This document shows positions 44,326-53,947 of a stretch of 64,000 bases of DNA, piece after piece. The notes under the pieces are model-generated. The model saw only the letters and a list, made by a program, of their open reading frames with translations, made no database searches and had not been told where the DNA came from. Both the position numbers and the translations under genes were made by a program. Origin of the DNA: Candidatus Electronema sp. (GTDB lineage Bacteria > Desulfobacterota > Desulfobulbia > Desulfobulbales > Desulfobulbaceae); NCBI GenBank assembly GCA_026645415.1, contig JAPEVH010000014.1:1-64000 (forward strand), given 5' to 3'. Within the stretch, counting starts at the first letter, position 1. Every line of letters starts with the position of its first letter.

Positions 44326-46143
44326 GTGATGATTGATATCAATTCGCTACCGCATGTTTCAGAATTAGATGATATAGATTCCAACTTCAGGGTTTTTGCC
44401 GGTCCTGGTGCCGGTAAAACTACTTGGTTGATTGATCATTTACAGAAAATATTAAAGACATCCTCACGGCTGAATACGACAAGAAAAATAGCGTGTATCA
44501 CTTACACCAATATTGCCGCTGAAGAAGTTATGGAGAGGTTGTTATGTGATAAAAGCAGGTTTGACATCTCGACTATCCACAGTTTTCTATACCGAAATAT
44601 TGTCAAGCCTTTCTCCTATTTAATCGCTCAAGATGAAAAAGGTGAACAACTATTCAATATTGATGACCTTGACGGGCATATTGAGCATATACCTCATGGT
44701 GACAGGATTAGGAGATGGGTCCAAACAATCGGGAAACTAAACAAGAAAAAAAATTATGGTTATCTAAATGACCCTAAAAAAAGAGCTGATATAGTCGCAC
44801 TGTTAGTAAGTCTTGACTATTCATTTGTTGACGATGAAATTAATTTAATCTTTAGAAAACAACGCGGTGTTGTTATCCCTACAAAAAACAGGGAACTATG
44901 GGTTTACAAGGAGAAATATTGGCACGATGGAATAATGCACCATGAAGATCTTCTGTATTTTTCATATTTAATTATCAACAAATCACCGAGAGTCTTGGAA
45001 TTTATCAGAAACAAGTATCCTTACATTCTGATCGACGAATTCCAGGATACAACTGAACTTCAGACTTGGATAATAAAAAGAATTGCTGAAATTGACACAA
45101 AAGTTGGGGTGATAGGAGATTTAGCGCAATCAATCTATAAATTTGCAGGGGCGAAAAGGCAAGACTTTGAAACATTTGATCTTAAAGGTATATCAAGCTA
45201 CAAATTAGAAAAGAATCATCGTTCAACCATTAAAATTATTGATTTTCTTAATTTTCTAAGACCGGACATCCGTCAGGAAGGTAATAAAAGCACTATTGAG
45301 GGCTGTAAAGTAAAAGTCTTGATAGGCCCGATACATGATACAACCATGTGGTTAGCAGATAATGGTTTTGAAACCGCCTATATATTGACGAGAAAAAACC
45401 CTACGGTGGAAGAAATCAAGACCAATACAAGCACACAAACAGATAATTTGTTGAAACAGCTTTACAGTCTTGATTCCAACTCTGCAAGGGCAAAAATTTT
45501 ACACTCAATCCTTATGGGATTTAAGTTCTATCAGAAGGGATACCTGAAAGACGCAATAAAAGAAGTCTTTAGAGTGCTGAAATATAAAGCTGACAAGTCC
45601 ATATCAAAACTTGAATTGAGAGGCACCGCAATAGAAATAATCGACGATTTAAAAGCTGACGAGACCCGACAAAAAAGCCTATACAGTTATTATTGTGAAC
45701 TATCAGATAATATCAAGCAGAAATATAATTTTCAGATTGGAGCGAAAATAACTGCAAAGTTAGCAGCAAAGCCATTCTATGAGGAAACGACAATATCAGA
45801 TTTGTTGAAATTTATTAAGGTTGACACTAAATCTGAAGATACTGTCAGAACAATCCACAGTGCAAAGGGCACGCAGTTCGATCATGTCCTTGTCCACTTT
45901 GAAAAATTGAGTGATTTTGAAAAATATGTGTTTGAAGCTAAGACCCGCCTTGATGCTGATGCAGATGATGCTCGGCTCTATTATGTAGGATTCAGCAGAG
46001 CTGTACAGAGTCTCTTCGTTAATATTCCAGAAATAAATAAAGATGTAGTCCAAAAACTGGAAAATATGAATGTTGATCATGAATTTATTAACATTGAAAA
46101 TAATGACTTTATTTGCCAAACAGAACTCATCTCACCTTTATAA
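44326..46143 (+). CDS. UvrD/Rep-type helicase, GajB-like partner of the OLD nuclease
   Basis: 605 residues. Superfamily 1 motifs: I FAGPGAGKTTWL (about 25), Ia TYTNIAAEEV, II LIDEFQDT (about 235), III GDLAQSIYKFAGA, IV-like LEKNHRST, V TIHSAKGTQFDHVLVH and VI YVGFSRA. It starts (GTG at 44326, or ATG three bases later) directly at the stop of the OLD gene, so the two are co-translated. Such OLD plus UvrD pairs are class 2 OLD systems, of which Gabija is the studied case. The same AT-rich base use as the OLD gene says both came in together. Confidence 0.87.
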   Translation: MMIDINSLPHVSELDDIDSNFRVFAGPGAGKTTWLIDHLQKILKTSSRLNTTRKIACITYTNIAAEEVMERLLCDKSRFDISTIHSFLYRNIVKPFSYLIAQDEKGEQLFNIDDLDGHIEHIPHGDRIRRWVQTIGKLNKKKNYGYLNDPKKRADIVALLVSLDYSFVDDEINLIFRKQRGVVIPTKNRELWVYKEKYWHDGIMHHEDLLYFSYLIINKSPRVLEFIRNKYPYILIDEFQDTTELQTWIIKRIAEIDTKVGVIGDLAQSIYKFAGAKRQDFETFDLKGISSYKLEKNHRSTIKIIDFLNFLRPDIRQEGNKSTIEGCKVKVLIGPIHDTTMWLADNGFETAYILTRKNPTVEEIKTNTSTQTDNLLKQLYSLDSNSARAKILHSILMGFKFYQKGYLKDAIKEVFRVLKYKADKSISKLELRGTAIEIIDDLKADETRQKSLYSYYCELSDNIKQKYNFQIGAKITAKLAAKPFYEETTISDLLKFIKVDTKSEDTVRTIHSAKGTQFDHVLVHFEKLSDFEKYVFEAKTRLDADADDARLYYVGFSRAVQSLFVNIPEINKDVVQKLENMNVDHEFINIENNDFICQTELISPL

Positions 46144-46279
46144 TTTAACAATTATGATTACATGGTAAGACGTTTGAATAACCTTCTCTGATTGATTGTC
46201 ACCTTCTTGAAACAAGGAACAAAATGATTACCCCCGCCTTTCTAATCTTCGCAAATGAGATTTTTTCAGGATGAAAGAT

Positions 46280-48001
46280 ATGACTGAAGAAAATACGACC
46301 CTTCAGATAGTCTGTCGAATGCTGCTGGCCATCCACGACGAGCAACCCTCCAACAATGAACTGCAACAGTTTCTTCTTGATACTGATGTTCTTGACCAGC
46401 TCCAATCCTTTTCAGAAGAACTGCTGGAACAGTGGCTTGCTTGGCAAGAAGGCGGCGGTCAGCAGGAATACTATCCAGAAACTGTGGACGCAGAGCTGCC
46501 TGACGAACAAGACGACCTCCTTCCTCCGCCAGCACATATCAACCTGAGCAAAGAACAGCCTGTTGCAAATACTGTTTCTGAGATCGAGCAAGAAGCTCCT
46601 GAGGAGACACTTTGCGAAGACGCTGCGGCCAGCAAAGCAGACTTGGAAGAAACTGTTCAACAAGCTCCAGACAGTGATACTGAAGAAGATACTCTGCCAG
46701 AAGCTGCTGCAAACGAAGAACCTGACACAGCAGCACTTCACGGTCATATTAACTTGCAGAAAACGCCTATGAAAGCACCTGCCGATCAAGCTAAAATTGT
46801 CCTCAGAGTTGCCAATGCAATGGTCAATACGCCCTATTCTGAACAGATTACTGTTGAAGGCACAACTCTAGGCAAAATCACCAAAATTGAAGAGACAAGC
46901 CAGCTCGAAGAGCTGGGCCTTGCCTTTGACAGCGCAACGCAACAGCTCAGCGGCACCCCGCAGCAAGCTGGCGAATTCCATTTCAACGCCACCTGCCTTT
47001 TAGCAACAGGCGGCAGTGCGCTTGCCTCTCTTTCGTTTATCGTGAATTATGATCCAAAGTCGTTGTGGCAGGATATTCTCTCAGATAAAAACGTGGTCTT
47101 TTGGAAAAAGGACAATGACGCGCAGGAGCTGCATGAAGAAAGCGGCTGGAACTTTGTTGGCGCAAGCAGGCGAGGCCGCTCTCATGCCCACACGGGAAAG
47201 TGTCGAGACGATGACTTTGCCTTGCTCGGCAATCATCCGCAGCAATGGCATGTTTTGGCGGTGTCGGACGGCGCAGGCAGTAGTGAGTATTCCAGAGAAG
47301 GTGCCAGAATCGCCGTGCAAACAGCCTCAACAGAACTGGCAGCCAAGTTGACAGAACAGAACGAGGCATTGCTGGAAGCTGTAGCGGCTTGGGAGCAGAG
47401 CGGACAGCAAGAAACAGGCGAAGCTCTGGCAAAGCTCAAGCAGAGGCTTTATACTGTCTTCAGTCCAGCGGTCTATGCGGCCACCAATACCATTCATCAG
47501 ACGAGCAAAAAAGCAGAGTGCGTCTTTCGTGAATTTTACGCCACCCTGCTGCTGGCTGCACACCGGGAGATTAACGGCAAGCAGTTTGTGGTTGGCTACT
47601 GGATTGGTGACGGCGGCATGGCCATGTATCAAGCAGGCGGACAGACTAAGCTGCTCGGCCAAGCAGACAGCGGCGAATACGCAGGCCAGACTCGCTTTCT
47701 TGATCCAGCCGCCTGCAAAGGTGAGGACATCATGGAGCGAATAACCTTCACCCTTGTTGATTCCATGACTGCCCTTGTCCTGCTTACGGACGGAATCACA
47801 GATCCAATCTTCGAGACCGAGCGCAATTTAGAAAGCCAAGAGCACTGGGACAGTTTTTGGCAAGAGCAGATGCAGAGCAAGTTGTCTGTCGAGTCTGAGC
47901 AGACAGCAGCAAATCTGCTTGACTGGCTCTCGTTCTGGTCGCCCGGCAATCATGATGATCGGACGATTGCTCTGCTGTATAAGGAGAACAAGCTGCCATG
48001 A
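46280..48001 (+). CDS. PP2C-type phosphatase of the TerY-P system
   Basis: 573 residues from the ATG at 46280, with AGGA eight bases upstream; an ATG at 46271 is too close to that site. The N-terminal ~280 hold an acidic, low-complexity linker with two copies of an HINL-x-K motif and a putative Ig domain (about 175-255, ITVEGTTLG ... LSGTPQQAGEFHF). The C-terminal PP2C domain begins NFVGASRRGRSHAHTGKCRDDDFA and has the metal-binding AVSDGAGSSEYS, WIGDGGMAMY and LLTDGITDP. PP2C enzymes remove phosphate from Ser/Thr. Its stop overlaps the kinase start (ATGA), so kinase and phosphatase form a matched pair. Confidence 0.88.
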   Translation: MTEENTTLQIVCRMLLAIHDEQPSNNELQQFLLDTDVLDQLQSFSEELLEQWLAWQEGGGQQEYYPETVDAELPDEQDDLLPPPAHINLSKEQPVANTVSEIEQEAPEETLCEDAAASKADLEETVQQAPDSDTEEDTLPEAAANEEPDTAALHGHINLQKTPMKAPADQAKIVLRVANAMVNTPYSEQITVEGTTLGKITKIEETSQLEELGLAFDSATQQLSGTPQQAGEFHFNATCLLATGGSALASLSFIVNYDPKSLWQDILSDKNVVFWKKDNDAQELHEESGWNFVGASRRGRSHAHTGKCRDDDFALLGNHPQQWHVLAVSDGAGSSEYSREGARIAVQTASTELAAKLTEQNEALLEAVAAWEQSGQQETGEALAKLKQRLYTVFSPAVYAATNTIHQTSKKAECVFREFYATLLLAAHREINGKQFVVGYWIGDGGMAMYQAGGQTKLLGQADSGEYAGQTRFLDPAACKGEDIMERITFTLVDSMTALVLLTDGITDPIFETERNLESQEHWDSFWQEQMQSKLSVESEQTAANLLDWLSFWSPGNHDDRTIALLYKENKLP

Positions 48002-49503
48002 CTGCACAACGACGCAAGGCCACAGCCAAGGACGGCAGCACAATCGAATACCTTGATGAGATCATCGGCTCTGGTGGAATGAAGGATGTCTATTTCACCC
48101 CAGATCGCAACAATGTGCTCGCCTTTTTTCGGGACAAGCAGGACAAACAGGCCCAAGAACGGCTGGAGATGATCACCGGAGTGTATCGGGAACGAATTTT
48201 TAATCAAGAAGGAGGGGCATACTGGGAAAACCTGTTCCGTTGGCCCAGCCAAATGGTGACAGACGAGGCAGGCCGGGTCGGGGTCATGGTACCTGTTTAT
48301 CAAAAGCATTTCTTCTTTGCTATCGGTTCGATCAACAACGATTTCCTTAAAATCAAAGGCCGCGAAAAGGAAAGTAAATGGTTTGCCTCGCCCAGCAACC
48401 GCAACAAGTATCTTGATCCTGCTGAGCGCGGCTGCTGGCTTGATTACTTGCGCATTTCCATCCTTCTTAGCCGGGCTTTGCGACGAATGCACGCAGCAGG
48501 ACTGGCCCATTCTGACCTGTCGTATAAGAATGTCCTGATTGACCCAGTCGGCGGTCATGCCTGCATCATTGATATTGATGGTCTGGTGGTGCCAGGAAAA
48601 TTCCCTCCAGATGTGGTCGGCACCCCGGATTTCATTGCCCCAGAGGTGATTGAAACAGCCTATTTGGACCGGAACGATCCTCAGCGAAAGCTGCCTTCTA
48701 TTGCCACAGACCGACACGCCTTGGCAGTGCTGATCTATATGTATTTGCTTCTCCGGCATCCTTTGCGCGGCGACAAGGTGCATGATATTGACGATCCGCA
48801 GCGGGACGAAGATTTGTCTATGGGCGAACGTGCCCTCTTTATTGAGCATCCGTCCGACTCTTCCAACAAAATCAGGCTCGATGACCTCAAACCCTTGGAA
48901 CTGCCTTGGAAAGACACGGCCACCCTCTCTTGTCATGTTACTGGGCCATATTTGAGCAAACTGTTTCAGCAAGCCTTTGTTGAGGGGCTGCATTGCCCGG
49001 AAAAACGGCCCACTGCGGATGAATGGGAACAGGCTCTGGTCAAAACCGTTGACCTGCTTCAGCCCTGCGTCAACCCGCAGTGCGAGCAAAAATGGTATGT
49101 CTTTGACAACACCAAGTCACCTAAGTGTCCGTTCTGCGGCACGCCCTACAAAGGCAAGCTGCCGGTGCTGAATCTCTATTCCAGTCGGCATGACGGCAAA
49201 TTTCTCCCAGACAATCATCGCCTGATGGTTTATACTGGGCAGTCGCTGTTCCCGTGGCATGTTAACCGGAACATTGTTCCCAATGAGCGGCTGGCAGTGC
49301 AGGATCGGCAGCGAGTTGGTTATTTTCTCTTACACAATAACAACTGGTTGCTAGTCAATGAGCGACTACCCGGCCTGATTGATCTTGCTACCAAGAAGCC
49401 CGTGCCACCGGGCGGGCGCATTGTTCTCAATAATAATAGCCAGATTTTGCTGGCCAAGGAAAGCGGCGGCAGACTGCTGCATGTCCAGCTCGTAGATGGG
49501 TGA
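47998..49503 (+). CDS. TerY-P protein kinase with zinc ribbon and FHA-like tail
   Basis: 501 residues. Kinase-like domain at about 15-345: Gly loop IGSGGMKDVYF, catalytic loop HSDLSYKNVLID (D in HSD near 172), metal-binding IDIDG in place of DFG, and VVGTPDFIAPEV. The usual VAIK lysine is not obvious: the strand reads VLAFFRDK. A zinc ribbon follows (CVNPQCEQ ... CPFCGTP, about 358-382), then a beta-rich FHA-like region to the end. In TerY-P triads a kinase of this kind, a PP2C phosphatase and TerY occur together. It probably phosphorylates TerY or TerD proteins; this is inference from context. Confidence 0.85.
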   Translation: MTAQRRKATAKDGSTIEYLDEIIGSGGMKDVYFTPDRNNVLAFFRDKQDKQAQERLEMITGVYRERIFNQEGGAYWENLFRWPSQMVTDEAGRVGVMVPVYQKHFFFAIGSINNDFLKIKGREKESKWFASPSNRNKYLDPAERGCWLDYLRISILLSRALRRMHAAGLAHSDLSYKNVLIDPVGGHACIIDIDGLVVPGKFPPDVVGTPDFIAPEVIETAYLDRNDPQRKLPSIATDRHALAVLIYMYLLLRHPLRGDKVHDIDDPQRDEDLSMGERALFIEHPSDSSNKIRLDDLKPLELPWKDTATLSCHVTGPYLSKLFQQAFVEGLHCPEKRPTADEWEQALVKTVDLLQPCVNPQCEQKWYVFDNTKSPKCPFCGTPYKGKLPVLNLYSSRHDGKFLPDNHRLMVYTGQSLFPWHVNRNIVPNERLAVQDRQRVGYFLLHNNNWLLVNERLPGLIDLATKKPVPPGGRIVLNNNSQILLAKESGGRLLHVQLVDG

Positions 49504-49549
49504 TGTAGCAGGTACAACAATAATCTGATCCAAAGGAGGATAACAAAGC

Positions 49550-52189
49550 ATGTATCATTTTAAGGGACTTTCGCGGCAGGAAGTCGAGGCATCCAGAACA
49601 AAGCACGGTTCCAACCAGATCAGCGTGGTGGAAAGTGAGACTTTCTGGGACAAGCTGCTTGGCAATTTCAAAGACCCGATGATCATTATCTTGACCGTTG
49701 CCTTGGTCATCATCACCATTCTGGCATTGCTCCATTATGCGGAATGGTATGAGGGAGTTGGTATTGCGGTAGCAGTGGTGATAGCCACCTTGGTCTCAAC
49801 CATTTCTGAATTTAAAAACGAGCAGACCTTTCAGAAGCTGCAAGAGGAAGCCTCCAAGATCAAAGTGAATGTCTTCCGCGAGAACAGCGTGGCTGTGGTC
49901 GGCATTGACGACATCGTGGTCGGCGATTATATCCTGCTTCAGTCGGGAGACAAAATTCCGGCTGACGGGTCCGTGGTGCAGGGCAAAGTAAAGGTGAGCC
50001 AAGCCGCCCTGACTGGTGAGCCTGAACCTCGGAAAAAGACTCCGGGCGAAGCAGATGTTGAGAATTTGGAAGATGACCACGCGGTCTTCCGGGGCACCAT
50101 TGTTGAAGACGGTGAAGCCGTCATAGAAGTACGCCAAGTTGGCGATAAAACCCATCTTGGCAGACTGGCTGAAGGGCTGAACAGCGACGAGCGTTTGGGG
50201 CCGTTACGGGTAAAGCTGGCAAAGCTGGCTGACCAGATTGCCCTGTTCGGCTACATTGCTGCGCCCTTGATTGCTATAGCCTTCCTGTTCAAAGCGATTT
50301 ATATAGATGGCGGCACCAAGCCGCTGATTTATAACATTGTTGTTGCCTTAATTCTGGCGGTGATCATCATTGTTGTGGCAGTGCCTGAAGGTCTGCCGAT
50401 GATGATTGCGGTGGTCTTGGCGCAAAACATGCGCAAGCTGTTGAAATCCAATGTCCTCGTGCGCCAGCTTCTTGGTGTGGAAACTTCCGGCAGCCTCAAT
50501 CTGCTCTTCACCGACAAAACCGGCACCATCACTAAGGGTCAGATGGAAACTGTTGGTTTTCTTGCGGTTGCGGATGGAGAAGAAGGCATGAAACAATACG
50601 CCTCTCTTGATGAGCTACCGGAAAAGAATGCCCGTCTCTTAGATATATCTCTGCGTGAGAACAGCTCCTGCGTGGTCAACTGTAATGCGGCAAAGGAATC
50701 TGAGCGGATCTTGGGCGGCAACAGCACAGACCGTGCCTTGGTCAAGTTTGCTCAAGCAGATGTCAAGGAATGCCAGTACGAGGAAAAATCCTTTGAGCGA
50801 GTGGATGAGCTGCAATTCAACTCATCCCGAAAGTTTGCCGCAGTTCGCCTGAAAGAAAAAGACGGCAAGCTGCTGACCTATCTCAAAGGCGCACCAGAAC
50901 GGATTTTAGACAAATGCGGCTCGTTCTATACCAGCCAAGGCGAGGTTGTTGCTCTGTCAGCAACGCAAAAAGAGGCGATCTTTAAAGAGATTGACAGCAG
51001 AGGCGACAAGGGCTTCCGGCTGATTGGCATTGCTTTGACTGAGGAGGAAATTCCTGCCAGTTTGGATGAGTTGTCCGATCACCTGAGTTTGCTCGGTTTT
51101 GCTATGATTCGTGATGATCTGCGGCCTGACTCGGCAGCCACGATCAAAGAACTGCACAGCGCAGGCATTCAGGTGGTTATGATCACTGGCGACCGCAAGG
51201 GCACGGCAGAGGCTATTGCCAAAGATGCCGGGCTGATCACTTCCTCGGAGGATATAGTCCTGACCTCTGAGGAACTGGGCAAACTGTCTGACCAAGAGCT
51301 GAAAGGCGTGCTGCCCCGCTTGCGAGTTGTGGCCCGTTGCTTCCCTTCTGATAAATCCCGCTTAGTCAAGGCGGCCCAGGAAATGGGCATGGTGGTTGGC
51401 ATGACCGGCGACGGGGTCAATGATAGCCCAGCTCTGAGCGCGGCAGACATTGGCTTTGGTCTTGGCAGCGGCACGGAAGTCGCTAAAGAGGCTTCGGATA
51501 TTGTTGTGCTTGATGACAATATCAGCTCCATTGCCAGCGCAGTCCATTATGGCCGGACCATTTACAAGTCTATCCAGAAGTTCATCACCTTCCAGCTCAC
51601 CGTTAACGTAGCCGCGATCTCCATTGCCTTTCTTGGCCCGTTCTTGGGCTTTGAGCTGCCGCTGACCGTGATTCAGCTTCTCTGGGTCAACTTGGTCATG
51701 GACACCTTGGCTGCCTTGGCCTTTTCCGGCGAACCGCCGCTGCCCGAATATATGGAGGAAAAACCTAAGCAGCGGGAAGAAAACATCATCAACCCCGACA
51801 TGTGGCAGGCGATCTTGGCCAACGGCTTTTTCATGACCGCCCTCTGCGTGCTGTTCTTAAAGGCATCTTTTGTCCATAACCTGTTTGCCAATGAGGAGGT
51901 TTTTATGACCGCCTTTTTTGCCATCTTTGTCTTCCTCAACAACTTCAACAAGTTCAATGTTAGAGTCGAGGATATGCGCCTTTTTGATCATATCACCAAG
52001 AACAAAGGCTTCCTGAAAGTGGTTGGCCTGATCTTCTTGGTTCAGGTGATCATCACCTATATTGGCGGCGAAGTCTTCCGCACCGTTGCCTTGGGTGCTA
52101 CAGATTGGTTCTGGGTACTTCTCTTCTCTATCCTTATCATTCCGTTTGATCTTGCAAGAAAGGCGATTTTCCATAAGAAAAAAGCCTGA
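49550..52189 (+). CDS. P-type calcium-transporting ATPase
   Basis: 879 residues of the P2 type: N-terminal cation-ATPase domain (LSRQEVEASRTKHGSN), actuator loop LTGEPEP, calcium-site helix VVAVPEGLPMMIAVV, phosphorylation site DKTGTITKGQM near residue 323, ATP-binding LKGAPERIL, hinge TGDGVNDSPALSAADIG and a six-helix C-terminal bundle. It exports Ca2+ using ATP. A good AAAGGAGG precedes the ATG, 46 bases after the kinase stop, so it ends the PP2C-kinase operon. Linked with Ca2+-binding TerD proteins in the same island, it suggests calcium is part of the signal. A strong hairpin follows. Confidence 0.93.
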   Translation: MYHFKGLSRQEVEASRTKHGSNQISVVESETFWDKLLGNFKDPMIIILTVALVIITILALLHYAEWYEGVGIAVAVVIATLVSTISEFKNEQTFQKLQEEASKIKVNVFRENSVAVVGIDDIVVGDYILLQSGDKIPADGSVVQGKVKVSQAALTGEPEPRKKTPGEADVENLEDDHAVFRGTIVEDGEAVIEVRQVGDKTHLGRLAEGLNSDERLGPLRVKLAKLADQIALFGYIAAPLIAIAFLFKAIYIDGGTKPLIYNIVVALILAVIIIVVAVPEGLPMMIAVVLAQNMRKLLKSNVLVRQLLGVETSGSLNLLFTDKTGTITKGQMETVGFLAVADGEEGMKQYASLDELPEKNARLLDISLRENSSCVVNCNAAKESERILGGNSTDRALVKFAQADVKECQYEEKSFERVDELQFNSSRKFAAVRLKEKDGKLLTYLKGAPERILDKCGSFYTSQGEVVALSATQKEAIFKEIDSRGDKGFRLIGIALTEEEIPASLDELSDHLSLLGFAMIRDDLRPDSAATIKELHSAGIQVVMITGDRKGTAEAIAKDAGLITSSEDIVLTSEELGKLSDQELKGVLPRLRVVARCFPSDKSRLVKAAQEMGMVVGMTGDGVNDSPALSAADIGFGLGSGTEVAKEASDIVVLDDNISSIASAVHYGRTIYKSIQKFITFQLTVNVAAISIAFLGPFLGFELPLTVIQLLWVNLVMDTLAALAFSGEPPLPEYMEEKPKQREENIINPDMWQAILANGFFMTALCVLFLKASFVHNLFANEEVFMTAFFAIFVFLNNFNKFNVRVEDMRLFDHITKNKGFLKVVGLIFLVQVIITYIGGEVFRTVALGATDWFWVLLFSILIIPFDLARKAIFHKKKA

Positions 52190-52207
52190 GCAAAATGTCA
52201 TCGCCGC

Positions 52208-52245
52208 TGCCGGGAGGAATATCTGCCTCCCGGCAGTTCGCCTTT
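52208..52245 (+). terminator. Terminator hairpin after the calcium pump
   Basis: Perfect 10-bp stem TGCCGGGAGG / CCTCCCGGCA with an 8-base loop; T residues follow after a short GTTCGCC gap. It closes the Ter island operon just before the convergent purB/DUF4911 unit. Confidence 0.78.
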
Positions 52246-52285
52246 TGCGTTTTCTTCCGCTATATTTGGAAGAATGAAAGGTCAG

Positions 52286-52501
52286 CTAACAAGAGCTTTC
52301 AAGCTCATCTTGCCCCAAATCCTCGCAAATCGCGGCCAGCAGTTCCCACAACTCCGCATAACGTCCGGTTGGTACAATCAACTTCACTAGCCCTTGCCGC
52401 ACATCCACAGTGGACAGCACGGCAAGTCCTTCATAGCCTTCTAAGAGAAAGCGCAGCAAACTGATCCGGTCAGGCCGGATGCGAAGATAAAAGGTGCGCA
52501 C
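52286..52501 (-). CDS. DUF4911 protein
   Basis: 71 residues starting at a GTG. Pattern MRTFYLRIRPDRISLLRFLLEGYEGLA then VSTVDVRQGLVKLIVP-like strands and a closing acidic helix: this is the small DUF4911 family, seen mainly in deltaproteobacteria, which looks like a regulatory ACT-like or DUF-type ferredoxin fold. It starts 3 bases after the purB stop, so the two are one operon. Its role is unknown. Confidence 0.75.
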   Translation of the reverse strand: MRTFYLRIRPDRISLLRFLLEGYEGLAVLSTVDVRQGLVKLIVPTGRYAELWELLAAICEDLGQDELESSC

Positions 52502-52504
52502 AGC

Positions 52505-53947
52505 TCAGACCTTGAGCGAGGCATCCACCCCACCGAGCAAATCCTGATACTTTGCCAGCACTGGCGCAACAACTTCGTCCAAGAACTCTTCGGTCTGCTG
52601 CGGGGCACGACCAACAAATTCTTGATGATTACCGATCAGCTCTTCCAGCTCGGCAATTGAGAAAGGAACGCGCTCGTCTTTAGCCAAACGGAGCAGGAGG
52701 TCATTATCCAACGCCTCTTCTTTCACGGCCAGCCCAGCAGCCACTGAATGTTCCCTGATCACTTCGTGCATTTCCTGACGACTCTTGCCCAAGGCAACGC
52801 AGGCCATGAGGATTTTTTCGGTTGCCATGAACGGCAGTTCCGCCCGCAGATGTCGTTCAATTTGCTTCGGATACACCACAATTCCATTGGTGATATTAAC
52901 ATAGAGCCGGAGTATCGCGTCGCTGAGTAAAAAGGCTTGGGCAATGTCCATGCGCCGGATAGCTGAATCGTCCAAGGTTCGCTCAAACCATTGATTGGCA
53001 GCAGTGGCAGCAAAATTGGCAGGTAAGCCCATCAGTTTACGGGCCAAGCCGGTCATGCGCTCAGAGCGCATTGGATTGCGTTTGTAGGCCATTGCCGAAC
53101 TGCCGACCTGTTTTTTTTCAAACGGTTCTTCCTGCACTTTAAGATTAGAGAGCAGGCGCAGATCAACGGCAAACTTATGCGCTGAAGCACCAATACCAGC
53201 CAAGGTCTCGGCCGTCTTCATATCCAGTTTGCGCGGATAGGTTTGACCAGTAACAGGAAAAATTTGCTCAAAACCGAGCTTTGCTGACACGAGCCGGTCT
53301 AACTCGCGCACCTTGGCATGATCACCATGAAACAATTCTAAAAAGGTCGCCTGCGTACCAACCGTACCCTTTGCCCCGCGTGCCTTGACCTGTTGCTCCA
53401 GCATCTCCACGTATTCCAAATCCATGAGCAGATCTTGGATATATAAAGTGTTGCGCTTGCCAACTGTGGTAGGCTGGGCAGGCTGATAATGAGTGAAACC
53501 CAAGGTTGCCAAGTCCTTGTAGTCGCGACAGAAGGTGGCAAGATTAGCAATAACATTGACCAGAGCCTTTTTGATCAGCTTCAATGCTTCTTTCTGAATG
53601 ATTAGGTCAGTGTTGCAGACGACAAACTGCGAGGTCGCACCAAGGTGAATGATGGCCTCGGCTTTGGGACATTGCAGGCCATAGGCATACACATGAGCCA
53701 TGACATCATGGCGGATTTCCTTTTCTTTGGCAGCGGCAATCTCAAAGTTGATATCTTGGGTGTGACTTTTTAGCTCATCCACCATCTCTTGACTGACTAC
53801 CTCTAAGCCCATCTCTTGCTGCGCTTCTGCTAAGGCAATCCAGCACCGCCGCCAAGTAGTAAATTTGAAGCGTTCTGAGAAAAGCTCCTGCATTTCTCGG
53901 CTCGTATAACGGCTGACTAAGGGTTCCTGATAAATATCGCGATTCAT
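52505..53947 (-). CDS. purB: Adenylosuccinate lyase
   Basis: 480 residues from the ATG at 53947; a TTG at 54055 would add 36 unconserved residues. The superfamily signature is GSSAMAYKRNPMRSER, with the catalytic His in LGATSQFVVCN-type and HYQPAQPTTVGKR blocks. It splits adenylosuccinate into AMP and fumarate and also acts on SAICAR in purine synthesis. The size and sequence match the longer class of bacterial PurB. It is co-transcribed with the DUF4911 gene. A purine-related AICAR transformylase lies 4 kb further on. Confidence 0.94.
   Translation of the reverse strand: MNRDIYQEPLVSRYTSREMQELFSERFKFTTWRRCWIALAEAQQEMGLEVVSQEMVDELKSHTQDINFEIAAAKEKEIRHDVMAHVYAYGLQCPKAEAIIHLGATSQFVVCNTDLIIQKEALKLIKKALVNVIANLATFCRDYKDLATLGFTHYQPAQPTTVGKRNTLYIQDLLMDLEYVEMLEQQVKARGAKGTVGTQATFLELFHGDHAKVRELDRLVSAKLGFEQIFPVTGQTYPRKLDMKTAETLAGIGASAHKFAVDLRLLSNLKVQEEPFEKKQVGSSAMAYKRNPMRSERMTGLARKLMGLPANFAATAANQWFERTLDDSAIRRMDIAQAFLLSDAILRLYVNITNGIVVYPKQIERHLRAELPFMATEKILMACVALGKSRQEMHEVIREHSVAAGLAVKEEALDNDLLLRLAKDERVPFSIAELEELIGNHQEFVGRAPQQTEEFLDEVVAPVLAKYQDLLGGVDASLKV

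Noticed and set aside
47950-49089. 379-residue minus-strand frame
   Set aside because: It is the antisense shadow of the TerY-P kinase, whose motifs and ribosome site are clear.
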